DNA of 64,000 nucleotides from Oncomelania hupensis (GCA_036898135.1 CM072525.1:52247799-52311798); one strand, 5' to 3'; positions 1-10,140 are shown, numbered from the stretch's first letter. The notes: generated by a model from the sequence alone, not told the origin. Program-made: numbers and translations.

Positions 1-25
1 ATCTATCTCTGATGCACTCATCTCT
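1..25 (-). pseudogene. gag remnant, distal piece (split by DNA transposon)
   Basis: Read on the minus strand these bases encode DECIRDR, which fits the conserved (D)E.IRDR segment of Ty3/gypsy gag. They continue the gag remnant at 9676-10063, whose last codons read EYADFKD, with a DNA transposon between the two. The bases flanking the transposon (20-25 and 9676-9681) match at 5 of 6 positions, as an aged target duplication would. The rest of this gag lies left of the window. The short length limits confidence, but the agreement of frame and motif across the insertion is notable. Confidence 0.55.
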
Positions 26-266
26 ACCCAGCTAACCACAATTTCGGGGCCCGATGGGGCCCGCATCAAGCAGCCCGATGGGGCCCGGATCGGGCTACCG
101 ATCGGGGCCCGATCGGGCAAATGGAAATTGGAACCGACTCGGGCCCGATTCGGGCAAAGATCGGGCGATCGTTGGGCTACCCGAAACTTACCCGATCGTA
201 ACCCCACGTTCGCCAAACAGTAGCCCGACTTTCGATAAAGATTGGGCGATCGTCGGGGTACCCAAA

Positions 267-497
267 TGTGATGTTATTGTTTATGTTTTTGCATGTGTGT
301 CCTTCACTCTCGCTCACTGCAGAATCGGAGAAGTAGTTCAACTTCAGAGTTATATTGATAATACGTTTTACAGGAAGTATAGCACGACAGAGGAGGGGGG
401 AGAACACTCTCAATAGTCATAGTAATATAACAGTATCCGTGATGTCTCAGAGGTACTGGGTTCCTGATGTTTCACAGGTACCATGGATATCATTACA
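267..497 (-). repeat. 3' LTR of the gypsy element
   Basis: This is the downstream LTR in minus-strand orientation. It matches 8487-8717 almost base for base and ends in TG...CA. The adjacent internal bases form a purine-rich stretch on the minus strand, as expected next to a 3' LTR. Confidence 0.95.
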
Positions 498-511
498 TCC
501 CTCTTCTTTAG
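498..511 (-). promoter_or_regulatory. polypurine tract
   Basis: On the minus strand this reads AAAGAAGAGGGA immediately before the 3' LTR. It is the expected plus-strand primer site for reverse transcription. The stretch from here to 898 is the element's 3' untranslated region, in which I see no ORF. Confidence 0.8.
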
Positions 512-898
512 ACAAATAAAAATAACCAACTATAAACTTAAAAACTTTTAACCTCGCATTAACTAAAATGAACATAGTCAGGTCCAAGAAATTATTTACC
601 ACTTATTAATGATGAAACAAAACAATCATTACTGAGCACTACCTTTCCAAGAAAAACAAAACCATTTGCATCTTATACATAAACAACTTTCATAATTATA
701 ATGCTAATGGCAATAATCTAAAAGCAGTTACTATGGAATAAAGAAAACTGTTCATTAAGACTTTTGTCCTTGTACATATCCTTGTCTCTGTACTGCTTGT
801 CTCTGCTATATCTGTCTTTATAATATTGAATATATAAAACATATGAAATAAATCAAACACTCAAAGCATGTTTGTCATGTCATCAAATTGTCAAATCA

Positions 899-1952
899 TC
901 AAATGTTTTCAATGAGTCTTTCTGGCTTCTTGATTATTCTCTGGGGCCTCTGATGTGGACTCGGTGTTGGTGCTTCAATCATTGGCTGAAAGTCTGGAGG
1001 TTTTGCTGCTGGTTGGATGTGATCATCATTCTGCTCTGGTGTTGTGGAGATTGGATATGGTGTTCTGGTCTCGATGATTTCAGGTTTGTCACAAAATCTT
1101 ACATGTCGTTCTGTTGGCTTCTGCAGGTTCATCAGATGTCTTCTGTTTCTGCGATAGGTTGCTCCATTGGGTGTTTGGACAACGTATGATCTTGGTGCGT
1201 TGCTGGGTTGTACGACTGTTGCTGGTGTCCATTTTCCTCCTTCTTCTTTTTGCATCATGACAGGTTGACCTTTTGACAATTGTGGGAGATTGCATGTCGC
1301 TGTTCTGTCATGGTACATCTTCTGCTGCTGTTGACGCTTTTCTAGCTGCTTTCTGACTTCTTTCTTCTTGGACAGGGTGTTGGGAATAACAGAGGGAAGG
1401 TTTGTTTTGAGTTTGCGGGAGTATAGGAGTTCAGCTGGAGATGGGAGTTTGTGGTCGATGGGAGTAGATCTGAAAGCAAGAAGTGCTAGGTTGATGTCAG
1501 AGTGACACTCTTTTGCTTTGGTCATAATGTTCTTGACTGTCTGTACAGTTCTCTCAGCTAATCCGTTCGATCTTGGGTATCTTGGTGAGCTTGTAATATG
1601 CTGGAATCCCTGAAAATCTCTGAAACTCAGTGCTGATGTATGGTTTACCGTTGTCACTGACAAGTTTTTCTGGGACCCCATGCTCACCGAAGATTTGACT
1701 GAGGGCAGAGATGATGCTTGTACTTGTTGTTTGGCCTGCTGTTGTTGTGCGGCGTACAAACGGCATTTTTGAATAGTAGTCACAAACAACAATGTAGTCG
1801 CTACCATCCAATGTCATTATGTCAGTGCCTACTGTATGCCAAGGTCGTTCTGGAATCTCATACTGCAACAGTTCTTCATGGGGTTGATTTTTTTGGTGTT
1901 TCAAGCATGTTTCGCAAGTTTTTACGAAGATTTCAATGTCGTGACTTAGACC
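899..1952 (-). pseudogene. gypsy integrase, central and C-terminal part
   Basis: This is the second half of the gypsy integrase, which joins viral cDNA to the host chromosome. Visible on the minus strand are the CETC zinc-binding pair, the first catalytic Asp (GTDIMTLDGSDY), the second (SDNGKPY) and the catalytic Glu in SNGLAERTVQ. A basic C-terminal region of about 190 residues follows and ends at 899. The frame changes near 1607, where one extra base separates SDNG from SNGLAE. The N-terminal HH half of the zinc finger lies beyond the LINE, at 5313-5450. Both the frameshift and the LINE make it non-functional. Confidence 0.9.
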
Positions 1953-4900
1953 TGTGTGCTCTGTGGGTTCGGGCATTAAATAGAATAGAACCAACGTTTC
2001 CCGGCGTGTCGTAAGAGGCGACTAACAGGGGTGATGTTAGCACGGCATCACTGGGCGAAAGTCTTCTACACAGAAGTCACCGGCCAGGGCGGAGGAACCT
2101 CACGTTACTACAGGTTCAACGACCATGTGCTCAGGGCCAAGGCGAGCCACACTGTATTCGTGGATTTCGGCTGTGGCCAACAGCCTGGAGAGGATTGGGC
2201 ACCGCCAGGTCTTTTTTGCCCAAGACACACTACATGATGACACAATCCACTAATTCCATACCGGATCGGTCGTCGCCCGGGCCGTCACCCGGCACAAGGA
2301 CCGCGCCTTCCGTTGGCCACCAGGACGGAGGTGTTAAGTATGCTACTGATGGACAATTTAGCAAGATCCGCACGAGAAACAACATCATCATAGGAACCTG
2401 GAACGTCAGGACCCTAACTGCGGAAGGAAAATTAGAAGAACTGGCCCACGAGTTGGACCACTATCGATGGAACGTGCTAGGTATCAGCGAACTGCGATGG
2501 AAAGGCCTAGGTGAAACAACGACCGACAAAGGCCACAAGCTCTATTTCAGCGGTAGGGATGACAGGCACGAACACGGCGTTGGATTCTTGGTCCACAAGA
2601 ACATTCTAGCGACTGTCATGGGTTGCCGCCCAGTCTCCAGTAGACTTATTACCATCCGTCTGAGAGCAGCCCCATTCAACATCACCATCATCCAGGCCTA
2701 CGCCCCAACATCAGACTATGACGACAGCGAAGTGGAGGATTTTTATGAAAATCTACAGGCGGTCCTTGACCAAGTGCCGAAGAAGGACATAGTCATAGTG
2801 CAAGGCGACTGGAATGCCAAGGTTGGCCAAGATGCGCACCGCAACTGGGGAGACACATGTGGACCCCACTGCAACAACGAGACAAATGACAGGGGTCTGA
2901 GACTCTTGGAGTTTGCCAGATACAACAATCTGGTACTGGCAAACACGCTTGGTCTCCACAAAAACTCCAGACGATGGACATGGCACAGTCCTGGCGGGGA
3001 GCATCACAACCAAATAGACTACATCATGGTCATGAAACGCTTCAGATCAAGCATCAACATTGGCAGGACACGTACTTTTCCAGGAGCAGACATCGGAAGT
3101 GACCACGATCTCGTGATGATGTCTTTCCGGCTCCACTTGAAGAGAGTAAATACAGCAAAGTGCACTAGACTGAAGTTCGACCTGGACAAACTGCAAGACC
3201 CGGAGGTGGCAGAACTATTTCAGGCCACAATTGGAGGGAAATTTGCACCACTGCTCATTTTGGGGGCTGGTGAAGTAGATGTCAACACCATGACCACCAC
3301 CTTCAACTCAGCTGTGACAGATGCCGCCACTGAGATCCTTGGTAAGCACCGACCAAAGAAGAAGCTGTGGATCACACCTGAACTTTTGGATCTGTGTGAT
3401 AAACGAAGAGAGATGAAAAAGAAAAAGAACACCTCACAGGGAGCTGATGTCTACCGAAAAATCAACAATGACATCCGAAAAGGCATGCTCACAGCAAAGG
3501 AGAACTGGATAGAAGATCAATGCCAGGAAATAGAGAACAGTCTGAACAAGAACAACAGCAAGAAGGCCTACCAGACTGTGAAGCGACTGACAAGTGTCAA
3601 ACAGCCCAAAGTCTCCACTATCCAAAGCAAGTCTGGCATATGCCTTACAGAAGAACAAGAAGTCTTGGATAGATGGACAGAGTACTGCTCTGACCTTTAC
3701 AACCATACACCAAATGGAGACCCATCAGTTCTAGCATGTCCCGAGAACAGAGAAGAAGAAGAAATCCTCCCAATTCTCCGGGAAGAAGTTGAGGCAGCAG
3801 TGCAAGCGCTAAAGAAAGGGAAGTCAGCAGGAGTGGACAACATACCCGCGGAACTGCTACAAGCAGGAGGAGAAGCGATGATTGATGCCCTCACCATTAT
3901 CTGTAACAAGATCTGGCAGAGTGGGGAGTGGCCTATACCATGGACCCAGTCGCTTGTCATCACTCTTCCCAAAAAAGGTAACTTTCAGGAGTGTGAAAAT
4001 TACCGCACCATCAGCCTCATCAGCCATCCCAGCAAGGTCCTCCTGAAAATAATACTCAACAGGTTGAAACCCCAAGCTGAACAAATCATAGCTGAAGAAC
4101 AAGCAGGATTCAGGGCAGGGCGAAGTACCACTGAGCAGATTTTCAACCTCAGAATAATCTGTGAGAAATACCTACAGCACCAACAACATCTATATCATGT
4201 GTTCATAGACTTCAAGAAGGCGTTTGACCGAGTCTGGCATGCAGCTCTATGGGCAACAATGAAAGTGTACAACATCAGCCCAAAAATTATTGAAGTCATC
4301 AAAAGCCTGTATGACAAGGCTACCAGTGCAGTCCTCCACAACAGAGCCATCGGGAATTGGTTCAGAACAACAATCGGTGTGCGTCAAGGATGCCTACTCT
4401 CTCCAACACTCTTTAACATCTTCCTAGAGCGCATCATGTCGGATGCTCTTGCAGACCATGAAGGCACAGTCAGCATAGGGGGTAGAGCAATCTCCAATCT
4501 TCGTTTTGCAGATGACATTGATGGATTGGCTGGAGAGGAACAAGAACTTGAACAGCTGGTACAGAGGCTTGACACCACCTCCAAAGCCTATGGAATGGAA
4601 ATAAGTGCAGAGAAGACCAAAATGATGACCAACAACACCAATGGCATCAATACGGACATCAAAGTCCAAGGCCAATCCCTCGACACAGTGCATAGCTTCA
4701 AATATTTAGGAGCCATTGTATCAGACAATGGGTCCCGACAGGAAGTCCTCTCCAGGATCGCACAAACAACTGCTGCCCTGACAAGGTTGAAGCCCATTTG
4801 GAAAGACAGAACCATCAGTCTACATTCCAAAGTAAGACTGCTGCGCTCTCTGGTCATCTCCATCTTCCTATATGCTTGCGAAGCATGGACCCTCACAGCA

Positions 4901-5312
4901 GATCTCCAACGAAGAATACAAAGCATGGAGATGAGGTGCTACAGAAGACTTCTGGGCATTTCCTATACCCAACACATCACCAACGACGAAGTCCGACAGA
5001 CCATCACACAAGCTATTGGACAACATGATGACCTGCTAACAGTGGTGAAGAAACGGAAACTTCGGTGGTATGGCCACGTCACCAGATCATCAGGCCTTGC
5101 AAAGACTATTCTGCAAGGCACAGTGCAAGGAGGTAGAAGAAAAGGGAGACCGAAAAAGAGGTGGGAGGACAACATTCGAGAATGGACTGGTTTGACACTG
5201 AGCGAAGCCATCAGGGCTGCTGAGGACAGAGAAAGATGGAGTATGCTGGTTAAACGGTCATCTGTGGTGCCCCTACGACCTTCGGGTTACGGGACAGGAT
5301 AGGATAGGATAG
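1953..5312 (+). mobile_element. RTE-type non-LTR retrotransposon (LINE), apparently full length
   Basis: The element is bounded by the perfect 10-bp target duplication GACTTAGACC (1943-1952 and 5313-5322), so both ends are defined. It has about 240 bp of 5' leader, one long ORF, almost no 3' UTR and a (GGATA)n tail. A very short 3' end with a microsatellite tail is typical of the RTE superfamily. The stop codon lies inside the tail. It inserted into the gypsy integrase gene. Four other pieces of the family are in the window (20730-21254, 24565-24641, 36546-38139 in two parts). Confidence 0.93.
2195..5302 (+). CDS. RTE LINE ORF2: AP endonuclease plus reverse transcriptase
   Basis: A 1035-codon ORF without interruption encodes the protein that nicks target DNA and reverse transcribes the LINE RNA there. 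Residues about 60-300 are an APE-type endonuclease: GTWNVRTL, the ELRWKG metal-site Glu, QGDWNAKVG and the terminal GSDHDL catalytic pair. RT follows at about 520-790, with FIDFKKAFDRVWH (catalytic Asp), GVRQGCLLSPTLFN and LRFADDIDG (FADD active site). The C-terminus carries the basic RRKGRPKKRWEDNIREWTG motif common in RTE proteins. The length fits RTE ORF2. The first in-frame Met is used; true initiation may be further in. All catalytic residues I can check are present, so this copy may be active or very recently active. Confidence 0.93.
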   Translation: MGTARSFLPKTHYMMTQSTNSIPDRSSPGPSPGTRTAPSVGHQDGGVKYATDGQFSKIRTRNNIIIGTWNVRTLTAEGKLEELAHELDHYRWNVLGISELRWKGLGETTTDKGHKLYFSGRDDRHEHGVGFLVHKNILATVMGCRPVSSRLITIRLRAAPFNITIIQAYAPTSDYDDSEVEDFYENLQAVLDQVPKKDIVIVQGDWNAKVGQDAHRNWGDTCGPHCNNETNDRGLRLLEFARYNNLVLANTLGLHKNSRRWTWHSPGGEHHNQIDYIMVMKRFRSSINIGRTRTFPGADIGSDHDLVMMSFRLHLKRVNTAKCTRLKFDLDKLQDPEVAELFQATIGGKFAPLLILGAGEVDVNTMTTTFNSAVTDAATEILGKHRPKKKLWITPELLDLCDKRREMKKKKNTSQGADVYRKINNDIRKGMLTAKENWIEDQCQEIENSLNKNNSKKAYQTVKRLTSVKQPKVSTIQSKSGICLTEEQEVLDRWTEYCSDLYNHTPNGDPSVLACPENREEEEILPILREEVEAAVQALKKGKSAGVDNIPAELLQAGGEAMIDALTIICNKIWQSGEWPIPWTQSLVITLPKKGNFQECENYRTISLISHPSKVLLKIILNRLKPQAEQIIAEEQAGFRAGRSTTEQIFNLRIICEKYLQHQQHLYHVFIDFKKAFDRVWHAALWATMKVYNISPKIIEVIKSLYDKATSAVLHNRAIGNWFRTTIGVRQGCLLSPTLFNIFLERIMSDALADHEGTVSIGGRAISNLRFADDIDGLAGEEQELEQLVQRLDTTSKAYGMEISAEKTKMMTNNTNGINTDIKVQGQSLDTVHSFKYLGAIVSDNGSRQEVLSRIAQTTAALTRLKPIWKDRTISLHSKVRLLRSLVISIFLYACEAWTLTADLQRRIQSMEMRCYRRLLGISYTQHITNDEVRQTITQAIGQHDDLLTVVKKRKLRWYGHVTRSSGLAKTILQGTVQGGRRKGRPKKRWEDNIREWTGLTLSEAIRAAEDRERWSMLVKRSSVVPLRPSGYGTG

Positions 5313-7038
5313 GACTTAGACCATGCCAGTATACGCATGTTTGGGCTCTCAAACGACATTTCTCTATTCCTTGGTGACCAGAATGAATTGTATGTAGAAT
5401 GTACTGTTTCATAGACTCTGGAATCATGACTCTATCTCCTTTGAGAACAATATCATCCTCAACGGTGAGTTCTTCCTTGAGCGACCAGTACTGTCTGAGG
5501 TTCTTAGGTAAGTCTTTTGGTTTCTCTGGCCATCCTTTGATGATTGTATTTTTGAGTGCTGTCATGTGCGGATCTCTGCGCGTCTCATCTTTCAGCTGCT
5601 GTAGTCGATCTGCTGAGAACTGGACGGCGAAGACTGACTTCTCAATGTCGATCTCAGGTCCTGTGGTAGGATAGAGTCTGGACAGCATGTCTGCTAAGAC
5701 CACTTCTTTGCCTGGGCGGTAGACAATGTTCATGTCGTACTTCTGCAGGCGAAGCATCATTCTTTGGAGTCTGGGAGGTGTGCTCGCTAGGCTCTTCTTC
5801 TGAATCTGCTCTAAGGGTTTGTGGTCTGATTGCACAGTGAAGTGCTTCCCGAACACGTAGGTGTTGAAACGTTCACATCCAAACACGACTGCGAGTAGTT
5901 CGCGTTCGATGTTCGCATACCGTTTTTCAGTCTCTGTGAGCGCTTTGCTGGCGAATGCAATCGGCTTGTCGTCCTGCATCAGGGTTGCTCCTAATCCTTG
6001 CTGTGATGCATCGACTTGGATTATAGCTGGTTTGGAGATGTCAAAATATGTCAGTGCTGTGTCTTCACAGATCATATCTTTGATCTTCTGAAAAGCGTTC
6101 TGGTGGGAGCTGTTCCAGTCCCATTGCACGTCTTTCTTGGTGAGAGCTCTCAAAGCTGCCGTGTGATCTGCCAGCCTTGGAATAAAGGAAGACATATACT
6201 GCACCATGCCAAGGAACTGTTGTAGTTCGGTGAGGTTCTTAGGTGATGGTAGGTTCTTGATCTCTGTTGTCTTCTCAGGGTCTGGGTGTACACCGTCCAC
6301 GTCGTAGATCATGCCGAAGAACTTGACCTGTTTGCGCTTGATGTAGCATTTGTCCTCGTTGAAGACTAGACCCATCTTTTTCGCCACTTCCATCAGGTGG
6401 TGGAGATTGCGATCGTGCTCTTCCTCATCTTTGCCATATACAACGACGTCATCTGTGATGCCAAGGGTTCCCGGACACTGGCTGAGGATCTGGTCCATAT
6501 GGTTTTGGAATATGTCCTGGCTTACGTTCAAACCAAAAGGTAGTTGAGTGAAACGAAATCTTCCGCAATGGCTGTTGAACGTAGTAAGACGACTGGATTC
6601 TTCGTCGAGCTTGACTGACCAGTAGCCATGTCGGGCATCCAATTTGCTGAAAAGTTTGGCTCCGCTGAATCGATTTGTGATCTCTTCAAGTGTTGGCATT
6701 TTGTGATGCGTTCTTTTGATGCTTTTGTTGAGGTCCTTGGGATCAAGGCATATCCGTAGACCACCACTGGACTTTCTGCTAAAGGCCAATGAGTTCACCC
6801 AGTCGGTAGGTTCCTCGACAGGTACGATCACTCCACTCTTCTGCATCTTCTCGAGCTCCGCTTTGATTTCTGGTAGTAGTTGGATGGGGTACTTGCGTGG
6901 AGGTTGAATGACTGGTTGTGCGTCTTCTTTCAGAGTGATATGAAGATCTCCGTGGAACTCTCCAATGCCTCTAAATCTGTCAGGGTAGAGACGCTTGAGT
7001 TCTTTTGCATCCTGTATTGGGGTTGGGTCAGCTCTCAC
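5313..7038 (-). pseudogene. gypsy pol: reverse transcriptase, RNase H, integrase N-terminus
   Basis: The minus-strand ORF holds a Ty3/gypsy RT and RNase H. Residues about 60-240 are RT, with SRKSSGGLRICLDPKDLN, KLDARHGYW (first catalytic Asp), FTQLPFGL and the active site ITDDVVVYG. RNase H follows at about 330-450 (IQVDASQQGLGA, IERELLA, SDHKPLE). The integrase zinc finger begins with HSGHQG and YWHG, where the LINE interrupts it at 5312. The last 8-10 codons of the open frame are LINE sequence. The ORF opens in a different frame from gag because of the 19-bp duplication at 7100-7137. Catalytic residues look intact. Confidence 0.93.
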
Positions 7039-8365
7039 TGGTGTCGACTGAATCGGACAGTGAAGTGTGACTAGTTGAAGTCTTGTACTTCCTGGTAGGC
7101 CTAGGATGGCTGGTCCAGCCTAGGATGGCTGGTCCATCAGCGTCTGTGATGTAGAACTCTTCATTGTGCCATTTTGATGCTCCATATTTGCAGGGTAGAG
7201 TAACAGATCCGAACTGACTGATGACGCTGCCATTGTAAGCAATTAGTCTGGTTCTTCTTTGTTGTGTAGATCCTGGTTTCGGGTAACCATATTCATCCAG
7301 CTGTTGTGGATATACGCGTCGAAATATTCTCAGTGGCATAATGTTACCTTGAGTCCCTGTGTCGACTTTCACCTTGAGTTTTGCTGGTTTGGTCTTGCTG
7401 AGCTTGATAGACAGATTGGCGAACACTTCTGTGCGCTCGTTGCTGCTGTCGACTGTCGAAAAGTTGATTGGTTCGAAGGTGATGCAATCATCGTCGTAGT
7501 CTGTGTCGTTTTCGTCTTCGGTGTTGACGAAGTCGTGACGGCGATGGCGATGAGGTGTACCTGAGCGTCTTCTCTGCCGGAAGCCTCCTTGTTGGTTTCT
7601 TCCCCCTCGTTGAGACGAGTTTGGAATGCCATGGCTGTTCGTCTTGCTACTGCGACAACACTTCTTCCAGTGGTTCATCTTGCCACATGCACCGCACTTC
7701 GTGTTGAACGCTGGGCATTTTCTTGGTGCGTGCTTGGTGCCACAGTTACCACAATCTTTGGTGTGCATGATTCTTGAGTTAACTGCATCAACTGTGATTG
7801 GTTTGTTCAAGCTGCTCATTTTCTCCATCTGGGTGACACTTGCTTCATGTGAGCGACAAAGATCATGTGCCTGTTTCAGCGTCAGTGTGTCGTCTTTCCG
7901 CAGGAGTTTTCTCTGCACTTCAAGGTACTTGATACCAGCGATAATTTGCTCGATCAGTCTTTCATTTCTTGCTGCGTCAGAAGAAAATTTGCACTTAAGC
8001 ACTTTGGTTTTGCACCGTGTGACAAAATCATCTACAGTTTCAGTAGCATTTTGACGAAACTGTTGAAGTTCAAAGCGATGAATCCTGAAGTTGTCTTGAG
8101 GTTCACTTTCAGCGAATTTGTCCCAAATGTTCTTTGGATCCTTGAGTTGTTCAGCTGATAGCCCCCAAGTGTTTGAAAGTCGCATACCTTCTGTTCCTGA
8201 CCACAGAAAAATATGGCTGTACTGTCTGTCTACTCTCGTTTGCTCTGCAGTGAATCTGTATTCACACATCTGCTTGAATTCTGCTAACGCTGTAGCCCTG
8301 TCTGGATTCGACCAATCCATGGATGGGTTTGGTAGACCGCCTGATATGGAACCGCGTTCTGCCAT
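7028..8365 (-). pseudogene. gypsy gag and protease
   Basis: Encodes the structural gag and the start of the aspartic protease. The Met at 8365 (MAERGSISGG) is preferred over the one seven codons upstream, since the protein core begins there. Gag occupies about residues 1-200. Two cysteine knuckles follow (CGNCGTKHAPRKC and CGACGKMNHWKKC), then an acidic stretch and the protease motif VDTGTQGN. After DGPAILG the frame is wrong: a 19-bp tandem duplication shifts translation into 30 unrelated codons before a stop at 7028. Without it gag and pol would form one frame, so a single gag-pol ORF was probably ancestral. Confidence 0.9.
7100..7137. repeat. 18-19-bp tandem duplication causing a frameshift
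   Basis: CCTAGGATGGCTGGTCCA occurs twice in direct succession (7100-7117 and 7119-7136). As 19 is not a multiple of three, the second copy throws the gypsy gag-pol reading frame out just downstream of the protease. Confidence 0.9.
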
Positions 8366-8473
8366 GATAAAGCTTGCTTGACACAAAGAATGTACTAGAG
8401 GCTTGACACGTGGAATGTGCTGCTGACTGAAACTACGCTCTGACGATGTCAGGGGTTTGGAAGCACATATCCT

Positions 8474-8486
8474 ACCGCTGCTACCA
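8474..8486 (-). promoter_or_regulatory. primer-binding site
   Basis: Directly inside the 5' LTR the minus strand reads TGGTAGCAGCGGT. The first nine bases match the complement of the 3' end of eukaryotic initiator tRNA-Met. The match beyond that is imperfect, so the tRNA assignment is tentative. Bases 8366-8473 are the short leader to gag. Confidence 0.6.
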
Positions 8487-8717
8487 TGTGATGTTATTGT
8501 TTATGTTTTTGCATGTGTGTCCTTCACTCTCGCTCACTGCAGAATCGGAGAAGTAGTTCAACTTCAGAGTTATATTGATAATAGGTTTTACAGGAAGTAT
8601 AGCACGACAGAGGAGGGGGGAGAACACTCTCAATAGTCATAGTAATATAACAGTATCCGTGATGTCTCAGAGGTACTGGGTTCCTGATGTTTCACAGGTA
8701 CCATGGATATCATTACA
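8487..8717 (-). repeat. 5' LTR of the gypsy element
   Basis: This is the upstream LTR in minus-strand orientation, 231 bp, TG...CA, nearly identical to 267-497. It is followed by the target duplication CCAAA at 8718-8722. Confidence 0.95.
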
Positions 8718-9010
8718 CCAAAACTTACCCGACCGTAACCCAACCTTTGCCGAACGGTAACCCGATTCCGGCAAAGATCGGGCATACGTCAGGATACCCA
8801 ACACCAACCCTATTGTAACCCAACTTAAACCAGAAACAACCCCGATAATGCCCAATCCCTGGCCAATGCTGATTTACCCTAAAATCATATCCCACATATT
8901 GTTTATGATATGTGATTGCATGAAGAATGAATTGAGATGTCTGGTGTTAATAGGGACTGTCGGCACAGGCGTTTTTGTTTTCGGAAGTCCTTGGTGTGTC
9001 CCCACTTAAG

Positions 9011-9091
9011 TATTTACACACCATTTCGATAACGATAGCCTATAGCCTATATTAACGTGATCTTCGTCGCTATCGAAATCGTGTGTAAATA
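9011..9091. repeat. hairpin inside the DNA transposon
   Basis: Arms TATTTACACACCATTTCGAT (from 9011) and its near-perfect complement ending at 9091 are separated by a loop of roughly 28 bases. The surrounding stretch (8806-9640) is the transposon interior, with no ORF and nothing else recognisable. Confidence 0.6.
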
Positions 9092-9675
9092 CATAAACGA
9101 AAGGCAAAGCACCCAAAAAACATCCACAGTGAAATAGGTTTTCGCAGGCAAACACAAATATCCGAGCACATGCAACTGTAGAACTTAGAAGAAAACTGTA
9201 GAAAATTGGCGCCTAAGTACAACCGGAAAAGACCAGCAGTAATGGGCACGGAAATTTACCCTTGACTTATAATGTATAAATAAATACAGTAGTTAAAAGA
9301 AACACTTTAACAATATTTTACATATTGTATGATAAAAATTAAGAATTATAAGCACAATTAAATAATTATATCTTGCTGAATTGATTTTGTATAAATATTT
9401 TCCACATACATACGCCGCAGCATATGTGAAGCAGACGAAACATTTCAGACAGTTTAGCCAATGAGAAGCGAGAGTAGGCCTATGTTAGCGTGTGCGCAGC
9501 GTGGCTTTGTGGTGGGCAGAATCGGGCTGCAGACGGGAGGGCGAATCGTTACATTTCTAGACTCCGCTACGCATCGGGTTTTTGTAGGGCTATGTGGGTC
9601 CCTACTAAAACCCGACAAAAGTAGGGATGCCCTATGCGGCCCCAGTGGGGCCCCGATCGGGCTGGTTTGCTGGGT

Positions 9676-10063
9676 ATCTTTGAAATCTGCATACTCTGAT
9701 AGTTGATACAGTACACGGACAAATTGTTCCAGTGTTTCTCCTGTTTCTTGACAGCGAGAATGAAATTTTGCTCTTTCATGCACAACGTTTCTTCTTGGAA
9801 CGAAGTATTGATCAAATTGCGCCATGACGTCATCATATTTTTCTCTGGGGTCTGGTTGCCTTTCTTCCCTCTGGAAAAGTGAAAGTGGAGAAAATTCGTT
9901 CTGCTTCTCTCCCCATGGCTTAAATCAAGCTGCTCACCTGGATAACTTCAGTTTCTGTGTTGAGTTTCGTGCACAGACGAAAACGCTCAAAACGTTGTTT
10001 CCACACAGGCTACTCTTCCGGTCTGTTGAAATCTAACGGTTCTGGCGGGTTGAATTTCGGCAT
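9676..10063 (-). pseudogene. gag remnant, N-terminal part
   Basis: Starting from the ATG at 10063 the minus strand reads MPKFNPPEPLDFNRPEE, then a stop where related gags usually have Trp, then PVWKQRFERFR and AMGREAERIFSTFTF. After a frameshift it continues FDQYFVPRRNVVHERAKFH and ETLEQFVRVLYQLSEYADF. This is the N-terminal gag of a Ty3/gypsy lineage often annotated as K02A2.6-like. It has at least two in-frame stops and one frameshift, so it is dead. It is cut at 9676 by the DNA transposon and resumes at 25-1. It is the oldest layer of the nest. Confidence 0.8.
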
Positions 10064-10140
10064 GCTTACTGTCACTGGGTATCAGCTTTTCACTGAGAAT
10101 ATCTGTTTTGCACTGCATAAAAACGATGTTTCACTGGAAC

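Larger units (their letters stand above)
267..8717 (-). mobile_element. Ty3/gypsy LTR retrotransposon, complete but mutated
   Basis: Two 231-bp near-identical direct LTRs (267-497 and 8487-8717) begin TG and end CA. They are flanked by the perfect 5-bp duplication CCAAA (262-266 and 8718-8722). Read on the minus strand the order is 5' LTR, primer-binding site, gag, protease, RT, RNase H, integrase, polypurine tract, 3' LTR. The coding region carries three visible lesions: a 19-bp tandem duplication after protease, an extra base in integrase near 1607, and a 3.36-kb LINE insertion. The LTRs differ at very few bases (for example 364 versus 8584), so insertion was fairly recent. Confidence 0.95.
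26..9675. mobile_element. GC-rich non-autonomous DNA transposon, host of nested insertions
   Basis: The ends are inverted: ACCCAGCTAACCA at 26 and, on the other strand, ACCCAGCAAACC ending at 9675. Both ends carry subterminal clusters of GGGGCCCGATCGGGC-type words (44-130 and 9640-9662). Only about 1.2 kb is its own sequence (26-266 and 8723-9675); the rest is the gypsy provirus and the LINE inside it. A diverged unit of about 80 bp, starting ACTTACCCGA.CGTAACCC, repeats on both sides of the provirus (about 185-266 and 8724-8805). No transposase ORF is visible, so it is non-autonomous. Superfamily is not assigned. A 6-bp target duplication with one mismatch is possible. Confidence 0.6.

Noticed and set aside
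54..416. 120-codon plus-strand open frame at the left end
   Set aside because: It crosses from the GC-rich transposon end into the gypsy LTR; composition is repetitive and it has no conserved motif.
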